64,000 nt of DNA from Solwaraspora sp. WMMD791. Its GTDB lineage: Bacteria; Actinomycetota; Actinomycetes; Mycobacteriales; Micromonosporaceae. The number at the start of each line of letters is the position of its first letter. The stretch's first letter is position 1. Below, one piece after another: positions 36,511 through 44,565 of the stretch. The stretch spans positions 2,232,001 to 2,296,000 of the forward strand of contig NZ_CP120737.1 in the NCBI RefSeq assembly GCF_029581195.1, written 5' to 3'. The notes below the pieces were generated by a model. That model worked only from the letters and a program-made list of their open reading frames with translations, ran no database searches and was not told the origin of the DNA. The translations under genes were made by a program, and so were the position numbers.

Positions 36511-37395
36511 ATGAGTGCACCGAGACGCGTCGCCGTCGTCGCCCACCGCAAGAAGAGCCTCGGTGGCGGCCTGGACGAGCTGCGGGCGGCGATCGCCGGG
36601 CACGGCGCGTCGGACATCGACTGGTACGAGGTGCCGAAGAGCCGCAAGGCGCCGAAGAAGGCCCGGCGGGCTGTCGAACGCGGTGCCGACCTGGTCTTCG
36701 TGTGGGGCGGCGACGGGATGGTGCAGCGCACCATGGACGCCCTCGCCGGCTCCGGGGCCACGGTGGCGATCGTCCCGGCCGGTACGGCGAACCTGCTCGC
36801 CGGCAACCTGGGCATCCCCGACGATCTGGGCGAGGCGGTCCGGATCGGTTTCGAGGGCCGGCGACGCCAGCTCGACCTGGGCAGACTCAACGGCGAGCAC
36901 TTCGCGGTGATGGCCGGGGCCGGCTTCGACGGCCGGCTGATCCGCGACGCCGACCGCGACCTCAAGGACCGGGCCGGCAAACTGGCGTACGTCTGGACCG
37001 GCCTGCGCCACGTCCGCGGCGTCGCCCCCAAGGTGCGGATCAAGGTCGACGGGACGACCTGGTTCGACGAACCGGCCAGCTGCGTCCTGGTCGGCAACGT
37101 CGGCAGGATCACCGGTGGGATCCACGCCTTCGACGACGCCCAGCCCGACGACGGCTGGCTGGAGGTCGGGGTGGCCACGGCACAGGGCGCGGTGGAGTGG
37201 GCGCGCACGCTGGGCCGGATGGCGGTCGGGCGGTCCGAGAAGTCGCCGTTCGTGCGGGTCACCCGGGCGAAGCGGATCTCCGTCCGGCTCGCCGAGCCGA
37301 TGACCTACGAGCTCGACGGCGGTGCCCGCGCCCAGGCCAGGAAGATGAAGGTACGGGTGGTCCCCGCCGCGATCACCGTCTGCGTCCCCGCCTGA
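36511..37395 (+). CDS. diacylglycerol kinase family lipid kinase
   Basis: A 294-aa protein with the DAGK catalytic fold. The nucleotide motif is FVWGGDGMVQR and the conserved PAGTANLLAGNLGIP loop follows. The second domain has AGAGFDGRLIRDAD and the substrate-side motif PDDGWLEV. It should phosphorylate diacylglycerol or a related lipid at the membrane. It begins 10 bp after the EamA gene and may be co-transcribed. The interrupted palindrome downstream probably was its terminator. Confidence 0.9.
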   Translation: MSAPRRVAVVAHRKKSLGGGLDELRAAIAGHGASDIDWYEVPKSRKAPKKARRAVERGADLVFVWGGDGMVQRTMDALAGSGATVAIVPAGTANLLAGNLGIPDDLGEAVRIGFEGRRRQLDLGRLNGEHFAVMAGAGFDGRLIRDADRDLKDRAGKLAYVWTGLRHVRGVAPKVRIKVDGTTWFDEPASCVLVGNVGRITGGIHAFDDAQPDDGWLEVGVATAQGAVEWARTLGRMAVGRSEKSPFVRVTRAKRISVRLAEPMTYELDGGARAQARKMKVRVVPAAITVCVPA

Positions 37396-37475
37396 CCGAC
37401 CGTCACTGGCCCGACGTGTCACTGGCCCGACGCGTCACGGATCGTCACCACCCGAGGAGCAACTACGCGCGTGAG

Positions 37476-37500
37476 CGATATTCCTCTGAGGAATAATTAT
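37476..37500. repeat. left half of split palindrome plus 8-bp target duplication
   Basis: Positions 37476-37492 form the left 17-nt arm of a palindrome whose right arm is at 38921-38937. Positions 37493-37500, ATAATTAT, are the left copy of the target site duplication made by the insertion sequence. Confidence 0.85.
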
Positions 37501-38912
37501 GGGTCTTGTGTTGTTTGTGTGGGTCGGTTCTGGATCGTCATCTGGGTAGTTGTGGTCGGTGGCCGCCGAGGCTGAGCATGGCGAGGGCGATCAGTGCGTG
37601 GGGTGAGTGGAAGCCGAACGCGATCCGGGTGATCAGCCGGATCTTGGCGTTGACTGACTCGATGAGTCCGTTGGACAGTTGGTGTTCGATCGCGGCGCGG
37701 ATCGTGTCGCGGTGGCGTGTGATCCGGCGTTGGAGTTCGACGAAGGCGTCGATACGGCTGCGGCGGGCCCACTCGATCCACCTGTCGAGGGCTTCGAGTG
37801 CCGCTGCCGGGCTGTCCTTGGCCATGGCGAACACGGCGCGGAGGCCTTCCTTGAGGGCCCAGGCCCGGTACAGCTGGGGCTGGGTCCTGGCGATCCAGTC
37901 GAGTTTTGCCTTCTGTGCCTCGGTGAGGTTGTCCGGGTTCTTCCACAGGGCCCACCGTGCGTTCTTGAGTGTGCGGGCGTCGCCCCGGGCGGTGTTGCGT
38001 CGGCCGGTGCCGCGTCCGGCGGCCTGGTTCCACGCCTGTCGGCGTACCAGGTCCAGCGCTTCGGTGGCCCAGGCCACGACGTGGAACGGGTCGGCGCACC
38101 GCACCGCCTGCGGGCAGCGGCGGGTGACGACCTTCGCGATCGTGTCGGCGCCGTCGGCGGACACGTGGGTGATGGCCGCGGCGCGCTGCTCACCGAGCTG
38201 GTCGAAGAAGGCGTGCAACGTCGCGGCGTCCTTGCCCGGCGCGGCCCACACCAGTCGGCCGGTGTCGTGGTCGACCACGACGGTCAGGTACCGGTGACCC
38301 TTCTTGTAGGCGATCTCGTCGATGCCGATCCGACGCAGCCCGGCGAACCGGTCGGTGACCTCGCCGGTGTCGGCCCATACCCTGGCCACGATCGCCCCGA
38401 CGGTGCGCCAACCGACGCGCATCAGCTGACACACCGTCGATTTCGCGGTGCGCACCGCCAGCCACGCCACGGTGGCGTCGAACGCCCGGGTGTGTCCGGC
38501 GTTGTGACGCGCCCACGGCACCGCCGCGACCACCACGCCGTGCTCGGCGCAGGACACCCGTGGCGCGTCGGCCTCGACGACCGCCCTGACCGTGCCCAGA
38601 TCCAGAGCCCGCCACCGCCGCCGCCCGTGACCGGCGTCGAAACCCGGACACCGCCGGCCGCAGTACGGACACCGCCGCCGCGCCCCTCTACGCACCCGTA
38701 CATGGACCACCAACAACGCGTCTTCGTCGTCGAACTCGACGTCCTCCACCACCGCCCGCTCGACGCCGAGCAGAGCAGCCCATACGCTGACAGAACGCAC
38801 GCCGTTCCCCGCCTTTCCCAGTTCTGACCTTCGACAAGCCAGAACCTAGGCAGGGCAACGGCGTGCGCCACCAACGCCGCGCCGAACCACCCACAGACAC
38901 AACACAAGATCC
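37501..38912. mobile_element. ISL3-family insertion sequence, complete
   Basis: A 1412-bp element. The terminal inverted repeats start GGGTCTTGTGTTGT on the left and GGATCTTGTGTTGT on the right (read inward) and match at about 21 of the first 24 positions. Both sides are flanked by the 8-bp duplication ATAATTAT, the length usual for ISL3. It carries a single leftward transposase gene with intact motifs, so it is probably active or recently was. It lies between the lipid kinase gene and a DUF397 gene. Confidence 0.92.
37538..38800 (-). CDS. ISL3-family transposase
   Basis: A 420-aa DDE transposase. An N-terminal zinc knuckle (CPYCGRRCPG) and helix-turn-helix precede the RNase H-like domain. 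The likely catalytic residues are the Asp in IGIDEIAYKKGH, the Asp in CADPFHVV and the Glu in GLIESVNAKIRL. Length and motif order match ISL3/IS204/IS1001/IS1096 transposases. The gene fills the element almost completely and has no frameshift or stop. Confidence 0.95.
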   Translation of the reverse strand: MRSVSVWAALLGVERAVVEDVEFDDEDALLVVHVRVRRGARRRCPYCGRRCPGFDAGHGRRRWRALDLGTVRAVVEADAPRVSCAEHGVVVAAVPWARHNAGHTRAFDATVAWLAVRTAKSTVCQLMRVGWRTVGAIVARVWADTGEVTDRFAGLRRIGIDEIAYKKGHRYLTVVVDHDTGRLVWAAPGKDAATLHAFFDQLGEQRAAAITHVSADGADTIAKVVTRRCPQAVRCADPFHVVAWATEALDLVRRQAWNQAAGRGTGRRNTARGDARTLKNARWALWKNPDNLTEAQKAKLDWIARTQPQLYRAWALKEGLRAVFAMAKDSPAAALEALDRWIEWARRSRIDAFVELQRRITRHRDTIRAAIEHQLSNGLIESVNAKIRLITRIAFGFHSPHALIALAMLSLGGHRPQLPR

Positions 38913-38937
38913 ATAATTATTCCTCAGAGGAATATCG
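38913..38937. repeat. right target duplication plus right half of split palindrome
   Basis: Positions 38913-38920, ATAATTAT, repeat the left duplication. Positions 38921-38937 are the exact reverse complement of 37476-37492. Joined without the element and one duplication copy they make a perfect 42-bp palindrome with the AT-rich duplication as its centre. Confidence 0.85.
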
Positions 38938-39000
38938 TCGTGGCGCAGTACATGCGTGGACCGTCCGGGTGATCGAGGTCCCGATCGTGAGCGGTGCCGG

Positions 39001-39198
39001 TCAGTAGGTGGTGACCAGCTCGGTCACGAAGGCAGACCAGGCGGCCGGACCAAAGGTGAGCACCGGGCCTGCGACGTCCTTGCTGTCGCGGACCAGCACC
39101 TGACCAGGAAGATTGTCGGCGACCTCGACACAGGTGTTGCCGCCGTTGCCGGACCTGGTCGAGGTGCGCCACTGTGGTGTCGCGCTCATGCCGCTCAT
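39001..39198 (-). CDS. DUF397 protein
   Basis: A 65-aa DUF397 protein with WRTSTRSGNGGNTCVEVAD, VRDSKDVAGPVL and FGPAAWSAFV. Its ATG overlaps the TGA of the upstream regulator as ATGA, so translation is coupled to it. The regulator is broken but its last part is still in the correct frame to end here. The gene itself is intact. Confidence 0.85.
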   Translation of the reverse strand: MSGMSATPQWRTSTRSGNGGNTCVEVADNLPGQVLVRDSKDVAGPVLTFGPAAWSAFVTELVTTY

Positions 39199-39897
39199 AG
39201 CTCCTTCACCAGACCTTCGATCAGTTCACGAGAGGCACGCTCGGGAAGCGCCTCGGTCAGCAGACTGTCCCACATCCGCACCACCTGCTCCACGCCGCTC
39301 GAATGGTCCACGGGGTGTCCGAAGACGCCATCGACATGCACCACGTCGTCGCCCTCGGGAAGGGTGCCGCCGCTCGTTGATCAGCTTGAGCAGATAGTTG
39401 AGCTGCTCAAGCTGGACGACGGTGTCACCGACGATGCGACGAAGTGCCCCTTCGTCGACCACAGCTACGAACACCGGCGGCTTCTCCCTGGTGAGCAGCC
39501 GCTGGCGATCCAACCGCATGGACACCTGCTCCTCGACCCCGTCCGGGGTGTAGAGGCCGGTGCCGGTGAAAACAGCGCGAGCGTACTCCTCGGTCTGGAG
39601 CAGTCCGGGCACAAGCAACGGCTCGTACGTCCGCAGCTTGACAGCACGGTCCTCGACCGTTCGCCATGATGCGAACCAGCTCGGCGATTGTTTCTTGTTG
39701 ATCAGATCCAACATCTCGGCGAGCAGACCACCGGTATCCAAGGCTTCGTCGGCACCCACAGCCAACGTCATGGTCGGCCTACGCCGACCCGTCTCCACGG
39801 CAGCGATGGTGGAGGCGCTGTAGTTGATTTTGGGAGCGAGCTGATCCTGGGAAACGTCCGCCGCTGCCCTGGCCGCTTTGAAGGCCTTGATCCACAT
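39195..39897 (-). pseudogene. XRE/DUF5753 regulator with internal frameshifting deletion
   Basis: The frame from 39897 encodes an XRE helix-turn-helix (SQDQLAPKINYSASTIAAVE) and the first part of DUF5753 (YEPLLVPGLLQTEEYARAV) up to YLLKLINER near 39365. The family then has about 25-30 residues of the VQVLPxxxGxxPG type, which are missing. The sequence resumes in another frame as LPEGDDVVHVDGVFGHPVD and ends LIEGLVKEL with a stop at 39195-39197 that overlaps the DUF397 start. The deletion leaves a shortened, mistranslated product of 223 aa. The intact relative is at 11146-12039. Confidence 0.75.
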
Positions 39898-40007
39898 ATC
39901 GACATCTACCAGCTGATCCGATCAGGAAAGAATGATCGAATCAACACTCTGGAGTGGAGATTGCGGGCGTGACCATGGCGGACCAAAGCAACGTACGGCC
40001 GGGATGG

Positions 40008-40550
40008 TCAGCGTGAGCGCGACGGTGCCTGGATGCGGAACAAGGTGTGTCGGCGTACCGGGCCGTCCGGGACGTTCGGGTGGTCGAAGTCGCCATCCGG
40101 GTCGCGGGTCATCCCGATCCGCCGCATCACCGCCTGCGACCGTAGGTTCCCGACAGCGGTCAGGGCCACGATCTCCGGCAGCGCCAGCTCATCGAAGCCG
40201 TACGCCAGGCAGGCGCGGGCCGCTTCGCTCGCGTACCCGTGGCCCCAGGCGGTACGGCGCAGCCGCCAGCCGATCTCCACCCCGTCGAACGGCATGTTTG
40301 CGTCCACCGGATCCAGCCCGGTCATGCCGATGAACTCGCCGGTGTCGACCACCTCGACCGCCCACCAACCCCAGCCGCGCTGCTCCAGACCAGCCTGGCA
40401 GCGCAGCATGGTGGCGGTGCTCTGCTCACGGGTCGCCAGGCCGGGGAAGAACTCGCGTACCTGCGGGTCGGCGTTCATCGCCACCCAGGGCTCCAGATCG
40501 GATTCCCGCCAGTGCCGCAGCAGCAGCCGTTCAGTGCTCAACTCCCCCAT
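40008..40550 (-). CDS. RimJ/RimL-type N-acetyltransferase
   Basis: A 180-aa GNAT protein of the Acetyltransf_3 group. It starts TERLLLRHWRESDLEPW and has IGWRLRRTAWGHGYASEAA, the acetyl-CoA-binding motif, then ALTAVGNLRSQAVMRRIGM. Relatives acetylate ribosomal proteins or small amines; the target is unknown here. GGG-rich sequence precedes the ATG at 40550; the open frame extends upstream to 40718 without support. It is divergent from the carotenoid-region operon. Confidence 0.85.
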   Translation of the reverse strand: MGELSTERLLLRHWRESDLEPWVAMNADPQVREFFPGLATREQSTATMLRCQAGLEQRGWGWWAVEVVDTGEFIGMTGLDPVDANMPFDGVEIGWRLRRTAWGHGYASEAARACLAYGFDELALPEIVALTAVGNLRSQAVMRRIGMTRDPDGDFDHPNVPDGPVRRHTLFRIQAPSRSR

Positions 40551-40678
40551 GCCGGCACTGTAACCGCCCGGCGACCGGCGCGGCCCAGACCAGGGCCGGG
40601 GTGGTAGGCCCCGTTCAGCTGGCGGTACACGTGCTCCCGGCCTCAGGCAGCGGACCGCCAGCGAGCAAGATAGAGGGC

Positions 40679-41167
40679 ATGCAGACACATCCGAACGTGC
40701 AGGCGGTGCAGGACGCACTGAACGCCGCCGACGCCCGGGACGGCTCCGGCACCGGCTGCCAGGTCCGGCTGCTGCCGGACGCGGTGCACACCGCCGCCGC
40801 GGCGGCGGCCGCGCTCGACATCGAGGTCGGCCAGATCGCCAACTCGTTGATCTTCGACGCGGACGGGGAGCCGCTGCTGGTGCTGACCTCCGGCGCGCAC
40901 CGGGTGGACACCGCGAAGGTCGCCGCCGACCTCGGGATCGGCAAGCTGCGCCGGGCCACCCCGGAGTTCGTCCGGGAGCACACCGGCCAGCCGATCGGCG
41001 GCGTCGCCCCGCTCGGGCACCCCAAGCCGGTCCGTACCCTGGTCGACGTCGCGTTGGAGCAGTATCCGCAGATCTGGGCCGCCGGTGGCGTACCGAGGGC
41101 AGTGTTCCCGACGACGTACGCCGAACTGTTGCGGATCACCGCCGGTACCGCCGCCGAGGTGGCGTGA
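40679..41167 (+). CDS. ybaK: YbaK/ProX-type aminoacyl-tRNA deacylase
   Basis: A 162-aa protein with the YbaK fold: IANSLIFDADGEPLLVLTSGAHRVD, the catalytic-type Lys in DTAKVAADLG, and the glycine loop GQPIGGVAPLGHP. These enzymes hydrolyse mischarged tRNA, often Cys-tRNA-Pro. The ATG at 40679 is preceded by AGAGGGC. Its stop overlaps the GTG of the CrtA-like gene by 4 bp (GTGA), which puts it at the head of the carotenoid transcript. Confidence 0.88.
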   Translation: MQTHPNVQAVQDALNAADARDGSGTGCQVRLLPDAVHTAAAAAAALDIEVGQIANSLIFDADGEPLLVLTSGAHRVDTAKVAADLGIGKLRRATPEFVREHTGQPIGGVAPLGHPKPVRTLVDVALEQYPQIWAAGGVPRAVFPTTYAELLRITAGTAAEVA

Positions 41168-41928
41168 ACGACCCGGCCGACCCGCCGGGCCCGGTGCCCG
41201 GGCTGGTCACCCTGCACGTCTGGCGGGTGCCCCGCCGACGGCTGCCGCGTGTCCTGGCCCGGATGGCCGTCGACGCCCGCCGGCTGCGGCGCGTCGACGG
41301 CGTACGGTTCGCGAAGATGCTCGGCACCGGGACCGGCACCGGGTTCGGCCCCACCGACGCCGACCCGACCCGGTGGGCGGCGCTCGTGGCCTGGGCCGAC
41401 CCGGCCGCCGCGGCCGGCTTCGACACCGGCCCGGTCGCGCGGGCCTGGCGGCGCATCGCCGACGCGGCCGTCCGCGTCGACCTGCGGCCACTGCACAGCC
41501 GGGGACGCTGGTCGGGTGTCGCCCCGTTCGGTACGCCGAGCGGCGGACAGCCCGACGCCGGGCGGCCGGTGCTGGCGTTGACCCGGGCCCGGCTCCGCCC
41601 GGCGCGGGCGGTCACGTTCTGGCAGGCGGTGCCGCCGGTCGCCGCCGCTCTGGCCCAGGCTGAGGGGCTGTACTGCCGGTTCGGCATCGGCGAGGCACCA
41701 CTCGGCTGGCAGGGCACGGTCAGCGTGTGGCGCGGTACGGCGGATCTCACCCGGTTCGCGTACCGTCACCCGGAGCACCGGGCGGCCATCACCCAGACCC
41801 CGGTGAAACAGTGGTACGCCGAGGAGCTGTTCGCCCGGTTCGAGGTGCTCGGCGTCGACGGTGACCGGGCTGTGCTGGGCTGGCTCGGAGAGGACGTGGA
41901 CAGGACATGCGGTGCAGGCGGCGGATGA
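41164..41928 (+). CDS. crtA: CrtA-like (spheroidene monooxygenase family) protein
   Basis: A 254-aa protein of the spheroidene monooxygenase family. Family-type segments are LVTLHVWRVPRR at the start, VRFAKMLGTGTGTGF, and the later FWQAVPPVAAAL, FGIGEAPLGWQGTVSVW and FAYRHPEHRAAI with WYAEELFARFEVL. CrtA adds a keto group to acyclic carotenoids in purple bacteria using haem and O2. Its role in an actinomycete is inferred from its place beside CruF, CruG and CrtI. The GTG overlaps ybaK by 4 bp. Confidence 0.8.
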   Translation: MNDPADPPGPVPGLVTLHVWRVPRRRLPRVLARMAVDARRLRRVDGVRFAKMLGTGTGTGFGPTDADPTRWAALVAWADPAAAAGFDTGPVARAWRRIADAAVRVDLRPLHSRGRWSGVAPFGTPSGGQPDAGRPVLALTRARLRPARAVTFWQAVPPVAAALAQAEGLYCRFGIGEAPLGWQGTVSVWRGTADLTRFAYRHPEHRAAITQTPVKQWYAEELFARFEVLGVDGDRAVLGWLGEDVDRTCGAGGG

Positions 41929-41941
41929 GGGACGGACACCG

Positions 41942-42532
41942 ATGAGGCTGGTGCCGTGGCTGCCGGACGACCTGCTCCGCCGGCTCGACGACGTGGTCGC
42001 CGTCTACGGTGAGGCGATGAACTACCGGGCCGAGTTGCTGGAGGTCCGGCGCGGCTACATCGCCACCCACGTGCGTCGCCCCGGGTTCCGGGCGGTCGCC
42101 ACCCTCACCGACGAGGGCGCGCTGGCCGGGTTCGGCTACGGCTACCACTCCTCCGCCGGCCAGTGGTGGCACGACCAGGTACGCGGCGCGCTGCCCCGGT
42201 CACAGCGGCAGACCTGGCTCGCCGACTGCTTCGAAGTCGTCGAACTGCACGTGCATCCGCAGGCACAGGGCCACGGGCTCGGCGCGCACCAGCTGCGTAC
42301 CCTGCTGCACATGGCCGCCGGCACGACCACGCTGCTGTCCACCCCCGAGGCCGACGAGCAGCGGTCCCGGGCCTGGCGGTTGTACCGCCGGTTCGGCTTC
42401 GTCGACGTACTGCGCCACTTCCACTTCCCCGGCGACGAACGGGCCTTCGCGGTGCTGGGCCGTACGTTGCCGTTGCCGCAACCGCAGCCGGCCGCCCACC
42501 CGGACGCCGCCCCGACCCCGCGACGCTCATGA
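41942..42532 (+). CDS. GNAT family acetyltransferase
   Basis: A 196-aa protein with the GNAT acetyl-CoA motif in VVELHVHPQAQGHGLGAHQL and a C-terminal Pro-rich tail. The substrate is unknown. Its ATG follows the CrtA-like stop by 13 bp, and its stop overlaps the CruF start by 4 bp (ATGA), so it belongs to the carotenoid operon. Whether it modifies a pigment or is a passenger cannot be told. Confidence 0.8.
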   Translation: MRLVPWLPDDLLRRLDDVVAVYGEAMNYRAELLEVRRGYIATHVRRPGFRAVATLTDEGALAGFGYGYHSSAGQWWHDQVRGALPRSQRQTWLADCFEVVELHVHPQAQGHGLGAHQLRTLLHMAAGTTTLLSTPEADEQRSRAWRLYRRFGFVDVLRHFHFPGDERAFAVLGRTLPLPQPQPAAHPDAAPTPRRS

Positions 42533-43305
42533 ACCTGCGGCGAACGCTGCCCTGGGCGGTCCTAGCGCTGCTGGTCGCCGCCCAGATCGGCTACCCGCTG
42601 ACTGACGGCGGCGGGCGGACGGTGCTGACCGTCGCCACCGTGGTGATCGGCTTCGTCCTGTCGGTGGGCCACGCCGTGCTCAGCCGGGGGCCGCGCAGCG
42701 CCGCCGCGCTGGTGCTGGTCACCACCGGCGGTGGGCTGGCGGTCGAGGCCTGCGGGGTGGCGACCGGGTTCCCGTTCGGCGGCTACGACTACGCCGGCAC
42801 GCTCGGGCCGAAGCTGCTCGGCGTACCGGTGATCATCCCGCTGGCCTGGACCTGGATGGCCTGGCCGGCCTGGCTGGTCGCGACGCGGCTGGTCAGCGGC
42901 GCGACGGCCCGCAGCGCGGCGGCCCGGGTCGCCGTCGGCGCGGTCGCGCTGGCCGCCTGGGATCTCTTCCTCGACCCGCAGATGGTCGCCGAAGGCCACT
43001 GGACCTGGCTGGACACCGAACCGGCGCTGCCCGGAGTGGCGGACATCCCGGTCGGCAACTACCTGGGCTGGCTCGCCGTGGCGGCGGTGATGATGGCGTT
43101 GTTGCAGCTCACCGGTGCCGCCGGTCGGGCCGAGCCGGCGGCGGACCCGCCGATGTACGCGCTGTACCTGTGGACGTACGCGTCGAGCGTGCTCGCCCAC
43201 GCGGTGTTCCTCGGGCTGCCGGCGTCGGCCGGCTGGGGCGGGCTGGGGATGGGGCTGGTCGCGGTCCCGTTCGCGGTGGCGCTGATCCGCGCCCGCCGCC
43301 GATGA
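42529..43305 (+). CDS. cruF: CruF-type carotenoid 1',2'-hydratase
   Basis: A 258-aa membrane protein with seven or so helices. It has the landmarks of the CruF/bisanhydrobacterioruberin hydratase family: FPFGGYDYAG, GVPVIIPLAWTWMAWP and WDLFLDPQMVAEGHW, with Asp and Glu residues on the membrane face. The enzyme adds water to the psi end of a carotenoid to make a tertiary alcohol that can then be glycosylated. The start overlaps the previous gene by 4 bp and the stop overlaps the CruG gene by 4 bp. Confidence 0.88.
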   Translation: MNLRRTLPWAVLALLVAAQIGYPLTDGGGRTVLTVATVVIGFVLSVGHAVLSRGPRSAAALVLVTTGGGLAVEACGVATGFPFGGYDYAGTLGPKLLGVPVIIPLAWTWMAWPAWLVATRLVSGATARSAAARVAVGAVALAAWDLFLDPQMVAEGHWTWLDTEPALPGVADIPVGNYLGWLAVAAVMMALLQLTGAAGRAEPAADPPMYALYLWTYASSVLAHAVFLGLPASAGWGGLGMGLVAVPFAVALIRARRR

Positions 43306-44504
43306 GTGGGTGGACGGCGGCCGCCGTCGGCGCGACCGCCATCGTGGCGGTGCTGCTGGCGCTGACCGCGCTGACCCTGGTCAACGCGCTGCGCTGGCTG
43401 CGCCGCCCGGTCGCGGTGACGGCCCCGGTGACCGAACCGGTGTCGATCCTGCTGCCGCTGCGTGACGAGGCAGACCGGGTGACGCCGTGCCTGCGGGCGC
43501 TGCTGGCCCAACGGCAGCTCACCGACTGGCGGATCGTCGTACTCGACGACGGCTCGACCGACGGCACCGCCGAGGTGGTCGCCGGGATCGCCGGCACCGA
43601 CCCCCGGGTCCGGCTACTGACCGGCACCGGCCTGCCGCCCGGTTGGCTGGGCAAACCGCACGCCTGCCAGCAGCTGGCCGACGCAGCCGCACCGGCCGAC
43701 GATGCGCGGGCCGACGGCACGCCGGCCGGCGTACTGGTCTTCGTCGACGCCGACGTGGTCCTCGCCCCGGACGCGGTCGCCGCCGCCGTCGCCACCCTGC
43801 GGGCCGTGCCGGCCCAGCTGCTCAGCCCGTACCCGCGGATCGTGGCCGGCTCGGCCGGTGAACGGCTGGTGCAGCCGCTGCTGCAGTGGACCTGGTTGAC
43901 GTTCCTGCCGCTGCGGGCGATGGAACGCTCGCCGCGTACCTCGCTGGCCGCCGCCGGTGGCCAGTTCCTGCTGGTCGACCGGGCGGCGTACGACCGGGCC
44001 GGCGGGCACGCGGCCGTGCGTGACCAGGTGCTGGAGGACATCGCGCTGGCCCGGGCGGTCAAGCGGGCCGGCGACCGGATCGCCCTGGCCGACGGGTCGG
44101 CGCTGGCGACCTGCCGGATGTACGGGTCGTGGCGCGAGCTGTCCGCCGGCTACACCAAGTCGCTGTGGGCGTCGCTGCCATCGCCGGTCGGTGCGGCCGC
44201 CGTCGTGGCCACGCTGCTGATCCTGTACGCCGTACCGCCGGTGCTGGCCGTGGCGGGCCTGGCCGGCCTGGTCGGCGGGGCCGGGCCGGCCGCTGCCGGG
44301 CTGGCCACGGCCGGGGTGGCCGGCTACGCGCTCGGGGTCGTCGGCCGGGTGGTGGCGGCGCGGGCCACCGGGGGCCGGCCGGTCCCGGACGGATTGGCAC
44401 ATCCGGTCTCGGTCGCGCTGCTCGGTTGGCTCGTGATCCGGTCCTACTATCTGCGCAAGCGGCGGCGCCTCACCTGGCGCGGTCGCCCTGTGCTCATGCC
44501 CTGA
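43302..44504 (+). CDS. cruG: CruG-type carotenoid glycosyltransferase
   Basis: A 400-aa family 2 glycosyltransferase with an N-terminal membrane helix (about 8-28), the GT-A domain (about 45-260: VSILLPLRDEADRV, VVLDDGSTDGT, metal motif VFVDADVV and LEDIALA), and three C-terminal membrane helices. It matches CruG, which transfers a sugar to the hydroxyl made by CruF. The gene follows cruF with a 4-bp overlap, as in other actinomycetes making glycosylated carotenoids such as sioxanthin. Confidence 0.88.
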   Translation: MSGWTAAAVGATAIVAVLLALTALTLVNALRWLRRPVAVTAPVTEPVSILLPLRDEADRVTPCLRALLAQRQLTDWRIVVLDDGSTDGTAEVVAGIAGTDPRVRLLTGTGLPPGWLGKPHACQQLADAAAPADDARADGTPAGVLVFVDADVVLAPDAVAAAVATLRAVPAQLLSPYPRIVAGSAGERLVQPLLQWTWLTFLPLRAMERSPRTSLAAAGGQFLLVDRAAYDRAGGHAAVRDQVLEDIALARAVKRAGDRIALADGSALATCRMYGSWRELSAGYTKSLWASLPSPVGAAAVVATLLILYAVPPVLAVAGLAGLVGGAGPAAAGLATAGVAGYALGVVGRVVAARATGGRPVPDGLAHPVSVALLGWLVIRSYYLRKRRRLTWRGRPVLMP

Positions 44505-44565
44505 GCGCCGCGGGCCGGCCGGTGCCGGCCGGGTCGGCGCCGGGCCAGCTGCGAGGAGGAGACCG

